Origin: Gyrodactylus bullatarudis
Taxonomy: Eukaryota > Platyhelminthes > Monogenea > Gyrodactylidea > Gyrodactylidae
DNA length: 64,000 nt
Assembly (NCBI GenBank): GCA_012064415.1
Contig: SSNU01000256.1
Coordinates: 124,001-188,000 of the forward strand
Direction: 5' to 3'
The notes under the pieces are model-generated. The model made no database searches, was not told the origin of the DNA, and saw nothing but the letters and a program-made list of their open reading frames with translations. The translations under genes were made by a program, and so were the position numbers. Below are positions 1-12,300 of the stretch, in pieces. Position 1 is the stretch's first letter; each line of letters starts with the position of its first letter.

Positions 1-952
1 TTTCGCTGGGTTTCTTTACCCGGTAACACTTAAATGCTATTACAATGCCAAAAAATGCATAGTATTTATTGTTCCAATTTGTGATCGATTTTATTTCAGC
101 CTCCCCCCCCACTAGAGGAGGGATGAGGAAAAGAGTTGTCAACGGAAAAACTCTGCTCATAACTAACTATTTTTATTTAGTACTTTCGTGATCTGATCTA
201 TAACTAATTAGTTAACTTATAAGTTAATTTGAGGAAAGACTATAGGACATTTTCATTGGGGTTCCTTTTTAGAATTAACCCATAATTAATGGGGAAGCCT
301 TATTTATTCCTAATAAGGAATCAAAATATCGATCTTGTCAGGTTAATACAGATTAATTGAGGGATCATTAAAATAAATCAATTATTTGTAGGGGTATTCT
401 GATTGAAAATACCCATTCGAAAGCAATCGGTGAGGAAAAAGAGAAATGATCTAATTGATTTCTTTTATGACATTTCCAGAATTTTAGATTGACATATTTT
501 TTCTAGGAAATCCTTCTTGTAATTTATATTAATTTCCTTTTTTAAATGAATCAGTAGGCAATAAGGAATAGTTTGATGGAGTTTCGCCAGTCTCTAGTTT
601 TGTTATGTTCTAGTCGTTTAAAAATCTTGTTCACTAAAATAGTCCTATCAAAAATCAATATCTTTTCCATATCCTTGGCTATAACTTGCCATCCTACTTT
701 GTGTCTCATCTTTTGGCTTGCATTGAAGAACTACTCGATTCAGAATTATAGTTATCTGTTTATGTTAACCAAGAAAATTGAATAGCTGTCAAAATCAATT
801 GGAACTCTTTAGCCCATCAACTTCTGGCCCCAAAGTGTCCCTATTAAATTCAGTATCTTTACTTTAAACTAGAAATTTCCTCTGCTCTGTACGACGTATA
901 ATGATTCACATTTGAAGCATACAACCTTTATTCTTAAACTATTTTTTCTTAG

Positions 953-1476
953 TAACAAACTCTTTTGCAAGCAAAATCACTTTTGATCTGACCAATCGAG
1001 TAGAGGAACACAATAATTCCTACCCTGGTACAATCAACTCTAACATAATGTTCTACTATCTCGTTCGAGCTGTCTTGCTACCCATGAACTATCGTCCATA
1101 TCACTTTTCTCAAGTGAGTTCGATTACAATCAATTAATTCGCTTATATTCATATTGTATTAAGGTGTTAGAAAATGCATGATAAAGTTTTACAATATTAT
1201 CGTAGAAATTGGAATTTTATCCTATTTTCAGCATGGTAGCTAAACTTTTATTCAAAGCTCGTACTACGCTCTGATGGGGCAAATGAAACCCTAATAAAAG
1301 AGAAATTTGTCTATCCACTGGAACAGTTAATATCCCAATTCTGTTCAATCATTGGCCTATGGACTGGAGTTGGTTTCATCTCGATTATTGAGGCAACAGT
1401 CGTCATAGTCGAGTTGTTCCTAGTGATCATCGGCATACACTGTCTAAATAACTCCTCGGTTGTGGCAGATGTCTAG
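953..1476 (+). CDS. 3' end of a probable DEG/ENaC (pickpocket-like) sodium channel gene
   Basis: Two exons are proposed, 953-1113 and 1240-1476 (stop TAG at 1474). The acceptor TTTTTTCTTAG precedes the first, the donor is GTGAGT at 1114, and both sides of the 126-nt intron are phase 0. The second exon encodes 78 residues that read like the C-terminal end of the amiloride-sensitive channel family: a short beta-rich lead-in, then YPLEQLISQF, then GLWTGVGFISIIEA followed by a hydrophobic stretch. This matches the pre-TM2 and TM2 pattern (YxLxxLLSxxGGxxGLxxGxSxxSxxE). The family's G-x-S filter position reads G-V-G here and the cysteine-rich extracellular part is not visible. Upstream, around 573-785, ORF pieces such as AITCHPT recall the family's post-TM1 signature but could not be joined. 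It may be a diverged gene or a decaying copy. The family call rests on the TM2 exon; the first exon is less certain. Confidence 0.5.
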
Positions 1477-1764
1477 AGAAAAACAGGACATTTAAATCTC
1501 AAAAACCCCTCAAACTTTTCAATTGTTATAAAATATATATCTCGTAAATCATTAACACATTTGACTTGTTTCATTATCAAAATCAACCTTGAATGCCTTC
1601 CTAATTAGCCAGTTTAACCCTTCATGATCTCCCAAAGGAACAAGGTATAAGTCTGTATGCATAACTAATGGATATAAGGTGTTCAGTGATTCTAAACAAA
1701 GAAGCTTAGAGAAGGTGATTTTATTGAAAACATAGTACAGTCACAAAATAGTAAAGGAAGACAT

Positions 1765-2080
1765 TTCTTCAGCTGTCTCCAGTTGTAATTGCAAAACTCA
1801 TAGCTCATACCACAGATTACATAGCCTTATTATTATACATTTAAGCCAAAGAAAATACTTCGTTTACCACCTCCATTCGATAGGAAATCTATTATTCTCC
1901 TGGAATATACAAAAATCTCAGTTCTATCTTTCGTCAAAGTTTTTTATCCAAAAATTAATTTTAAACGTTTTTTTGAAAACCTATTTCCCAAGGCTATAGA
2001 TAAAAAGTAAGATGACTTTTTATATTCAATTGCCTGAACTTTATCTGCTAAAACTGTCATGATAGCCTATTTTTTTCCTG
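1765..2080 (-). repeat. TTAACCCTTA-family interspersed repeat, copy C (decayed)
   Basis: On the minus strand this matches the core of the copy at 16710-17230, including the blocks around CATTCGATAGGAAAT (read on plus) and the GAACTTTATCTGCTA block. Its terminal repeat is no longer clear. Confidence 0.55.
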
Positions 2081-3598
2081 AACTGAAAATAATTGCGTTA
2101 AAACAAATGTAAAGACATTCTGGAAGCAGTCTTCGCATATGCCAAAACCAAGAAACTATTCATTTTCCAACAGAATTGAAGATAAAAACATAGAAATAAG
2201 GAATTATTGTACAAATTCTAATTTTTTAAATAATACTTAAAATAAACTTTCTAAAACTATGGAAAGGAATGTAAATATTTCGTATTTACGTCTGAAACTT
2301 TCAAAATGTATGACATTTAGAAGAAAAATCAAAAAGTTTTAAAGCAACTTTGGACATGTAAAATTGGACAGTCAAAGAATAGTAACAAAAATATTCCTTG
2401 AAATTATAGTAAAAATAACTATGATAACTAAGAATAGAGTAGAGTGAATTTTTCTGCCTATTTCTTACTTTTCCATATTCAGTCCTTCAGGAAAATGTCA
2501 CAGAGTTTTTTTGTGGGGAATTTCTTAAAAGTTCGTCTTGATAGAAAAAAAACATGAAATTAGTTTAAGCATCAACTAGGGGGATATTTAATCTTATTTC
2601 GATTTGATCTGGGAAAACTATTGTCAGAGAAAAGTCATGCTAGTTGTTGGTTTCTTTCAACTCTTTCTAAACCAACAAAATGAACTCATTTGGAGACTTT
2701 TGATTCAAATGGGCTGACGATGTCTGATCAGAAACCCCTCTGAACTGACTCTACCCGGTAGAGGGAAGAGAACTTCAAAATTTTAATAGGAAAATTGATC
2801 GAGTCTGAAATCTTCAATAAAAATGAGTAAAATTAGATTTAAAATTGGTATATAACCAGCTATTTTCCAAAGCCTCTTCTAGACGTTTCGGTGCTGAAAT
2901 GGTCAAGTACCTTCTTCAGTGGATGAGACGCTAGTAACCCTTCTACCAAAAGTCGTTTTTCACCATTTTTACTTTGAAGTAGTATTATAATAAGCCATAT
3001 TTCGCTATATAGGAACACATTTAAGACCTTGTGGATTTAACTTCACAAAATACATAGCTGAAAAGGGCCTCAATGGAAAGACAAATAAATTCTGATCATC
3101 ATATGTATAGGATTCATTAATCGGTAAAATAGATCAGTATAAATGATACCGAAAGAAGAAATTCATGAATTTATGAAAAATTGGACTTTTTGACTTTTTC
3201 ATTCTGCTATTATTCAGGAAAATGAATAGATTTACCAGTAAGAAAATTATTAAGAACTATATATAAATCATTTAAAACTCAGAGATTGTTCAGCTTGATC
3301 TGTAAGAATTCACTTAAATCTGAAGAAAATACTCTTTTAATTTATAAATTTCAATGCACTGGCGGGACTTTATATACAAGAGTGATTATATACAAGGAAT
3401 CTTTCGATAAGATCCACCTATCATTTGTAAAAGGACCCAGGAAGATCATAATTCAATTTAGAAGTTTTCTATTTTTTTCTATTCTTCACAAAAATCCTAT
3501 GGATTGAAGCTTAGATGTATGGATGAAAGCAGAAATTCTTTATAAACTTGTACAAACAAAATCTGTGTTCAGAAAAATTGCTCAGACAATCTTCAACT

Positions 3599-3700
3599 GA
3601 CTTGGCCTATGTGAGCTTTTTCACTTTTCTCTCCATTGGTTTATTTGGGAGATTTGAGGGTTTTTTCTTCAACTTTTACAATTTCTTAGAGAATTTTTAG
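3599..3700 (+). repeat. Two-copy interspersed repeat (partner at 15341-15453)
   Basis: Both copies start with CTTGGCCTATGTRAGCTTTT and end with a TTCTTCAACTTTTAC block, in the same orientation. The middle differs by a small insertion or deletion. No terminal repeats or coding capacity were seen. Confidence 0.55.
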
Positions 3701-6283
3701 TTTATTTTCATTGCCTTTTGGTCAAATTCTTTAATTTTATCTCTCAAAATATCTGAAAACATGTAAAGTAAATGTTTCCCTAAAAGTTGAAGCGTATCTT
3801 ATAAATTTGGAAAAACCAAATCTTTGTGTACAAAAGAATCATGTAAAGCAGATGAACCTTTCAAAGGACAAAACAACAGCTCCAGTATTCTCCCGAAAGA
3901 ATTAGAACGAAATTGGCTTTGCACTTTGACACAATGAAGTGTTAATTTACTTTGAAACCATTGTAATCTTTAAAAACTTTAATTATGGTCAGATTTTGTA
4001 TGAAATTAAGTCAACCCTGGTAACAGGGATTGACCAACCATAGTTGAAAGACACCACAACGAATGACTGTTAAAAAATGTATTCTATCCATATATGGCAT
4101 GTATCACACTGATGAGTATTTCCTTATTTGTGGAATATCATCTTTTTATTATTTCAAAACATGACCACGATGGCTCAGCTCAAAACTGATGTTCTTGAGT
4201 ATCTTACAGATCAAGGCTATACATGTAATTTTTGAAAAGGATTTTATTTGATTCTTTGTGTTAAAAACATGAATAGCAAAGGAAAAATGATAGAAAAAAA
4301 TTGTTTCATATTTATCCTCTGATCTCGACTTCGTCTTCTTCTTCTTCTTCTTTTAATAATAATGGCATTACATTTATGTATGTAGATTGATATTGAAAAA
4401 GGCGGGATAAAGTTTGCTTGTGTCTTTGTGTTCATCTGGGATTATTTTTGGGCATTTCGTATTTTTATAATACATTTCAGCTGTATTGCATTATTATCTC
4501 TTCTCACTTCAATTCGTTGTGATAGCATAAATGTCTAAGGTCCCTTATCTAGTCTATCAGAGCGTGGAAAGAAGCTTAATAATTTCATAACAAAATTAAA
4601 TGCAAAGACAATGTGCAATGCTCAAAGGCAAAGAGATACACATAATGGGGTGGTGTTTGTTTGTCTAAATCTGTTGCTGTTTCGGGTTATGGATTGGAGG
4701 AGTTGAAAGTGCATGTATTTGGGTATTCAGATAAATAAAAACATTTAATAATAATAATAAATAAATTAATTAGTTAAAACAATCAATTTGAAGCAGTATC
4801 ATTGTTATATATTTTAGCTAAAGTCTATGGAGAGAGTAGAGGATCTTAATAAAACAGCACACTGGTTTGACTTTGATGGATGTTGAGGATTTCATTTGGA
4901 TTTGGCGAATTAGTGTAGTAGTAAATAACTGGGTTTTCTTTTCTGTGTCTAATAAAGACAAAACAAGTAATAAAAATACTTGATAATATATTAGAATGGA
5001 AGTATGAAGAGTGTTTGAGTGAGTGTTATGAATTTTGTAAACACGGTTTCTTATAAAAAGCAATTTTTTCTCTTGTCCAATATCCAATAATAAATAAATA
5101 AATAAATTTGAGGCAATAAATTTCACAATGATGGTGTTAAGAACTTTAATATGTGGTGAAGTAGTAAAAGGAATGCTAAATTTCTTGGTTCAAGATACGA
5201 TTATTTTTACATTTTGGTGGCTGTTTCGAATTAGTCAAGTAAGTAAAATAGTTGGCAGGTTTTCTGTTTGTTTCAATTTTATTTTTCATTCATTACCGAA
5301 GCAGAACAAGATATGGGAACATGAGGGATTTGGAACATCTAAAAATACACATATGGATAGCTAACTTTTTAATGCATAGATCTTGAGTTGAAATTTTGGT
5401 TGATTAGATAAATAAATAAATAAATAAGTTGGTAAAAATATACATTTATGGGTCTAAGAAACACTCACGCAAGCACAAGAAAAATGCATCAAACTACTAG
5501 ATAGTTTCTATCGGTACGCAGAAGAGACATTGAGACTATGATAAATGGCGGGATCGGCTCTTCAACTGCGAGTACTATATGTATACATATAAAAATGCAA
5601 TCATCTATCCGGTAATTTGAGGGGTACTTTTGGTAATAATAAATAGATAGGCTAAAATATATATTATTAGTAATCTATAGCCCTTAGAATGGACAAGGTT
5701 GAAATACAAAAAAAAGGAAACATGACAAAGAAAATCTTTCCGTTTTCGGGATAACTGGCTCAGAATGATAGAGGATAATAATTTTGAGTATAAAAAAAAC
5801 AACAAAGTTAAAATGCCAAAAAACTTTTTTAGAATAGGAAAAAATGCATAGAGATTTTGGGCAATCTGAGATCACAGAAGTTGTGTGTGTGGGTTCAATA
5901 TAACGATAATACAAGGTAATCTAAATATTTTGTTTGTGTTTGGTATAAATAAGGTTGTGTAATTTCTATATTTATTCGTTGGTTGTCAGCAATAGAGTTG
6001 ATAAACTCAATACTTCTTTTTTATTGGATTTTTCATCTTTATTATGGGATTGGAAATGGGTAAATTTGCATGTCCTGGATCAGTTTCATTCTAACAAAGT
6101 TACTGTTAATAACTGTCTGATCTGGTAAGGGGTTGAAATACGAAAAAAGACCAGTGTGAGATCGTAAATTTACATACAAAAAAAGCTGAATACAAGAACA
6201 AGACTTTGGGAAGAGGTGACTAGGTTGTGTACAATGCGATTTGTGTTGCAGTAAATTTTAGATCCGACAGCATTTTCATCCCT

Positions 6284-6289
6284 TTTATT
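6284..6289 (-). terminator. Poly(A) signal of the ataxin-7 gene
   Basis: AATAAA on the minus strand (TTTATT on plus), about 20 nt downstream of the proposed stop codon at 6308-6310. Its position supports the inferred last exon. Confidence 0.45.
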
Positions 6290-6307
6290 CTGATGTCATG
6301 TCTGGTG

Positions 6308-6361
6308 TCAGGCAAAATTCGAGGTAGATGTAGAATAAATAGTTCTTATGTCACGAGCCAC
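6308..6361 (-). CDS. ATXN7: ATXN7 proposed last coding exon
   Basis: The acceptor CTCTTACAG is followed by an in-phase frame of 17 residues (VARDIRTIYSTSTSNFA) and a stop, with AATAAA about 20 nt further on. The exon is inferred from splice phase and the poly(A) signal only. Confidence 0.45.
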   Translation of the reverse strand: MARDIRTIYSTSTSNFA

Positions 6362-9300
6362 CTGTAAGAGATTTATCATTAGAAAGGCTTTAGAAGTTTT
6401 ATGTTCATGAGTATTTAGATTTTTTAACAAAACGAATCACGCTGATTCTGAATGTGAATGAAAGCCCACTTATCACTTGAAATATTAATAGAGTTTGAAA
6501 TTGGCATTTTTTGGCTCTGAAACTGGTTCTTCTTCTAAACTAAGAGGCCTCAGAAAGTAATTTCTTGGAAGAAATCGTTCAAAATGTTTCAAAATATCTG
6601 ACTATACATTATCAATAAATGATTCTTCATCAAGTACCTTTGTAGCTTGATGAATTTCCTTCTAATGAGGGGTGAAGAAATTATTTAAACTACCGTTCAG
6701 TTCAAGACAGCTAATGCTCTCCCTTACTCGCTCCTTAGTTTTTTTCAATATAAAATCTTAAATATGCTTTTTGAGGCCTAAATGATTCCCTAGTGTTGAA
6801 TAAGAAGAATTGTATTTAGAATTATTTCATCAGAAACTAAATTATTTAAAGATAATCTTTGATTTAATTACACGAGGAAAAGCTTTAGCTCTACTGATGG
6901 TTTCTTCTCTATTCTGATTGGTTATTGAGGGAGTAATTTTATTTGTTAACAGTTTTGTATCAGAGGTCTCACTCGTACTCTTACCCATGAGATTGTATAT
7001 TATTTTTTTCTAAAAACCTAACTTCGTGTTTTCATAAGAGAAAACCCCTTGAGACTTACACTACCGTTAAGAAGGATAGCAGTCCCGGGTAAATTATTGT
7101 TGTTGTTAGGCTGTTTAGGCATATTGAATTTATCTAATGTCTGCGGTGCTGAGGAAGATGAGAAAAGCATGGTCTGCTGAGAATTTTTAGCTGATTGGAG
7201 TTGGATACTTCCCCCGTACTGCTGGGTCATTTGCAAAGTTTGGCCCTTGTTAATTCCATCGTCACTAGGAACTAAAAGTACCTGGAGAATGTTGGAGTTT
7301 TGGTTATTTTGCTGGTGATGTTGCTGTTGGGTATGTTGGATGGCTTGATTTGTTATGATATGCCCCCCGTTGTGGTTCAAATTGGTCTGTTGCAAGTGAT
7401 ATGTCCCATTACCGTTGTTTGTTATAAAGGCTTTTTGTGCGAGATTATCTTGATCCGGCTGGGTCTTTGAATGACACGGATTCGTTGCCTGAACTAATGT
7501 ACCACTCGGATATTTTATCAGGAAGGAATGACCCTTGTTGCTTGTGTTTATTGCATAGTGCGGTTGAGAGTTGTTTCCCTGAATTTGAGCAAGACTCGAT
7601 ATCTGAGATGTACCTGGAATTACAGATCCATTGACTGGCCCTTGAATATGTAATTGTTGCAGTTGGAGGCTTCCATTTTGGTTAGGTCCATTTAATACAG
7701 TGGTGGTCGATGGACTACTGCTTGAAAGGAAAATTGCATTTTATAAAAAAAGATCATCATCTAGGTTATGGTGGAACTCACTTGAAAGAAGGTATCCCAG
7801 ATATAATCTGACCATTGGACAATCTGAAAAATTGAACAGGGCCAGAGTTTGGCGTAGAACATGTGTGAAAATGTTGTTGTGTTTGGGCTTGTGACTGCTG
7901 GTTAACCAGACGATTCTGCGGTATGTGAGCTTGTGTGGTTGGCTTTGATGCCATGACTATATTAAATTGTTGCGGGGGATTTTGATTTGCATAGATCATC
8001 GATCTAGGCTGGGCCTGTTGGATAATGGCTTGATTAGAATTATTATGAGATTGCTGGCCAACAGATCCCTCAATGAACGCATTGAGATTGTTAAAAGTGA
8101 CTGGTTTCTGTTGAAACTCAGATCCTGTAGCGACCTGGTAGATGGAGGAGACTCCAGTTGATTCTGGCTGCAAGGGCGCTGCTGATGCGTGAGTTGCGAA
8201 TATTGTACCCGATGGTAGAATCACTGGGGTCCCTTTAAATGCACCTGTCGGTATAAGATGAATCTGATGATTACCATAAAAACTCTTGGTCATGTTCCCA
8301 TCAATCATTTGATGATATTGCGTTTGGGACTGGCTGAATTGTAGAGGGCCAGAATTCTGTTGACTTGCCAATTGAGCTATACTTGCATTCGGTATTGAAG
8401 ATGTTATACAATTTAGACTTTTTTGTTGTAAAACTTTTGTCTTGTCTTCGTAGATATTCCTTTAGAAAATGAATAAAAATTTTAGTTTAATTAAAAGCAT
8501 AGTGTACTATTTGACAACATCGGAATAAAAAATAAATAGAAATTTTATGGAATTTAAGAAAAGTGTTTTATTTCTTCAAAACCTTAATAACATGCTAAAC
8601 TACTCCAACCTGCCTGACCAATAGTAATCGTCGATCCGAACAACCAATAAGATTTGAGTATTCACCAGAAATAAAATTATGATATTCTAGATCATATTTT
8701 GAGCATATGAGAGGTTGATAAGATAAAGGGCTTATTCATCGATTGTTCATAAAGTTCAACTAGTTTATCCATTCAAATAAATCAGATATGCACTTGATAT
8801 ACTTTTTTCAAAGCTTGTAGATTTGAACTGAAATTAAGACACCTGAATGTTTAATAACCCTTCTTTTCTAGGGAAATGTAATAAATACAAATATATCTTC
8901 AAGAAAACACACAACTAGTAATAAATATGAAGATGGAAACTTAAAATTGAGAGAATTTGTACTTAAATACACTTGGTACTTACGCGGAAATAGTCTTTCT
9001 TTCATTACATAGTCGAGCTTGTATATTGAAGGCTTGATTATGAGTTAGGATGTTTGGATTGTTAGTGATAGCAACGCTACAATTGGTTACCGGGAGATTG
9101 TTCAGAATGATCTGAGACTGGCTCGATTGAATGCTGGCTGGCTTTTGAGTTTGGTTCGCTTTACAGTCTCCAGTATTATTTTGTGATTGCTGTGATAAGG
9201 AGACTTGAGATGGCTTGGTAAAAGCCGCCGGATCGGGAGAGGAATCATTTTGGGCTGTAACTGTTGTCGGTGCAACTATGGCTATAATGAAAAGGGAATT

Positions 9301-12300
9301 TCAGTCAAATTCAGATTTCGTAATATTCTAATAACTAGAAAGAATCATTTGATTATCGGGTCCAATTCATCCCCCACCCCCACCATATCTAAAAGTAGTA
9401 TTAGGCACGAACTGAGAGAGTTTTCTGTGTAATCGGAGAAATTAAACTCTATTTCATGTATTGGAAAGAATGAATATATATTCCCGGAATAATTGTTTTC
9501 CTCTTTGATCTTGACGTTATAAAGAAAATACTTGATTAATTCCAGAGGAGAATGAAAAATTCCGTCTTCCATTGTTATACTGGAAAAAATATGAATTCCT
9601 GATCTATTTATTCATTAGTATGAAGGATATTGATTTTCCTAGATTAGATTGCGGTAGTTAGGAAACGGTTTTTTCTTAGACTTGTCGATATACTTGAGAT
9701 TATTCGAGAGATTGTAAAGGATGGTTAGAAACAAACCTGTTGGAACATTCATTGGTTGAATATTTGTTTCAATGCGTGGCAAAAACGATGAATTTGTCGA
9801 GGCATAACCATTGGAGTCAACACTGCTGTCTGAAGGGTAGCTCTGTGAGTCTGGAAGGTTCTTGATGTTTTGAACATTCGAGTCTTCAAAGAGCAGCAAA
9901 CGTAAGCGACTATTTCCACTCGGGATGGTTGAGGAAGAGGCCGGACTTTGGCAGGCAGATGTAACATAGGAACCGGCATTCTCGAGACGATCCTCTTCGG
10001 ATTTTTCATTAACATGGCATATCTCATCAATGTCGTAGTCCAGATTAGGCCAGGACTGGTCCATATTTGAGGACTCCCACTGAAAATAATAAATAAATAT
10101 TTATCTTAGACAAGACTCGATATTTTAATGCTTTCAAGGGAACCTACTGTGTTTCCTTTATCACTGCCTAACAACATGTTGTCAATATCTTCTTGAGATA
10201 ACTTTAGCTTTTTACAATTACTCTTGTGGGGATCATCAGGTTTTTCCGTATTGGAATAACCACATGACGACTTTTTTCCAGCCTTTCCATGGCCCTCGTT
10301 GGAAGTATTCGGGGTTTCATTCGTCGAGACTGATTGGAGTAAATTGTAAATGTCCTCACAAAATTCACCATTTTGATCTTCGTTACTATCGTGTTTCTCC
10401 TTATCAACGACCTCTGTTGATGTTCGATTTGAATTCCTTTGAAGCTAAAAAGAGAAGAATGAATATTAATTAATTTAGAGATTTCAGTGACTTGAAAAAT
10501 CGTATTAATTTCGTGTTCCAGAGTTATTCTATCATCATATAGAATATAATTTTATTACTATACTTTATTATCGTTAATTTGAAAAGGAAGATTTATGGGG
10601 AATAATTTATGAAACGCTAAACAAATTATCTTGAAGCCGATTCATGTCAGAGATTAATTACGCACTAACGTTTATAACATTTCTCGAGTGACCAGATAGT
10701 GGGATCTTTTGGAACTCTTGAATAAAACTGGGCTATTCTTTTTATGAAATAGATACATATGGCAGCCTCTGCAGTCATATGCTCAAAGTATGCGCCAAAG
10801 ACGAATGGAAAACATAATCTTCATACGCTTACTCAATGTTTCACTACCACTGAGAACCAGCTTTCAAATATGGTCTTTAGGACTCTTCATTCAAAAAGTA
10901 AGTGAGCTTCGGGGAAAATTCCTGTGAAAATTATTTCTCACATTCAAGTCTTTGGAATCTAATAAATCATATTGGACATCTAAAGATCTAAAGATTAATA
11001 TCTCAACAGATAGTATCTTTCTAATAATTGATTGAATTTTAATCAGTAATGGTAATATTGATTTTATTTTTTTAAGAGACTGAACAATAATTCATGACTC
11101 AAGACAGTAACTTTTGTACTTGATTGCTGGAACGAGTGATTTTGTAGGTATTTAACTCCTTTTAAGCGTATCAGTAATGATTTTGTCAAAGTAAAATATC
11201 AAACATTAATTTACTCAATACAAAATGACACCATGAAAAGCGATATTTAGAAGAAGTTTTTCAAGTTAATCAATTTGCATCATTTTAGAGTTTTGAATTT
11301 CGAATTTCTTTAAAAATATCTGTAAAATTTCTATAAAATCATTTTAAATTTATTTTACAGAATCAGGAATTTTTCGAAGCTTAAAAAAGATTTTCAGATT
11401 TGTAATTTACTATTATCTTACTATCATAGATAATTATTTTATTAATTAAAATCAATTTTAAATAAAAATCTACCATATAAAGGAATAAGAAAGGGGGTAT
11501 AGGATGATACAAATTTTCATGAATAGTTGGTGTGGATATATCTAAACTATATATAGAATTTGATTCTATTGATTTTCAGGAGAGTAGAAACTTGGAAAAG
11601 GGACGAGAATCTAGTAATCTTTCTTGCAATCCTCAGAGCAATGTGAAGCAGAGACAAGAGGCAATGATACATCCAACCATGTACAAACCATGAGTAGCAA
11701 TCAACTAACCAAAAATGGAAAAGATTTGAGAAAGCGTATGAGGAAGAAAGACAACTAAGGCACTGTATCCATCAATGAAATGTGAACTCAAGCAGATTTC
11801 TCATTTTATTCCAATGCATTTTTCATCCCAGAAATGCTTTACAATTCGATAAAGAAAGGAGATAATCCATTTATTCATTTATCATTTGTCTTTCTGGTTG
11901 TGTGGACTCTTTCGTTTCCAACTTTTACCATTTGAAGAAAAATATGGTCAGCATTGAAATTTTGAGATTCCCATATTTTCCAGGAAATTTTATCGATCTC
12001 AAAAGAAGTTTAACAAGGTCGATATTAGAAAGGGAATCGGATCATTATGATTAAATTTTCGAGGGATTTTGATTAATTTACAAATAGTGAAAAGGGTCAA
12101 GAAATCTAAAAATTTTTGATGTCCTGATATGCCGTTTCCCATTTTCCCTAAATCGTTATTTTCCCCCAAATTTCTTTAGGTTCTATTCAGAATATATTTA
12201 ATATCAATTTGACATAAAAATCTGCTTTAAAAAGATCATAGCGTGTCCAATAATTCAAGATTTATCATTTCTCGTAGTAAAATTTGATATCTTCGATTGA

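Larger units (their letters stand above)
1477..6270. other. Intergenic region between the channel gene and the ataxin-7 3' end
   Basis: No convincing exon is visible in this stretch. It holds a decayed copy of the TTAACCCTTA repeat family at about 1765-2080, one copy of a two-copy repeat at 3599-3700 (partner 15341-15453), a 23-bp block at 4097-4119 that recurs exactly at 12307-12329, and simple TTC and AAAT repeats at about 4334-4353 and 5409-5427. The short ORFs here lack splice context and recognisable protein. Confidence 0.5.

Noticed and set aside
573..785. 70-codon ORF as a complete small gene
   Set aside because: It ends at a likely splice acceptor and contains a piece that may belong to the ENaC-like gene; as a stand-alone gene it has no support.
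4097..4150. Possible hammerhead ribozyme (CTGATGAG core followed by a stem)
   Set aside because: The conserved GAAA after stem II is missing at both copies of the block (4097 and 12307), so the catalytic core is incomplete.
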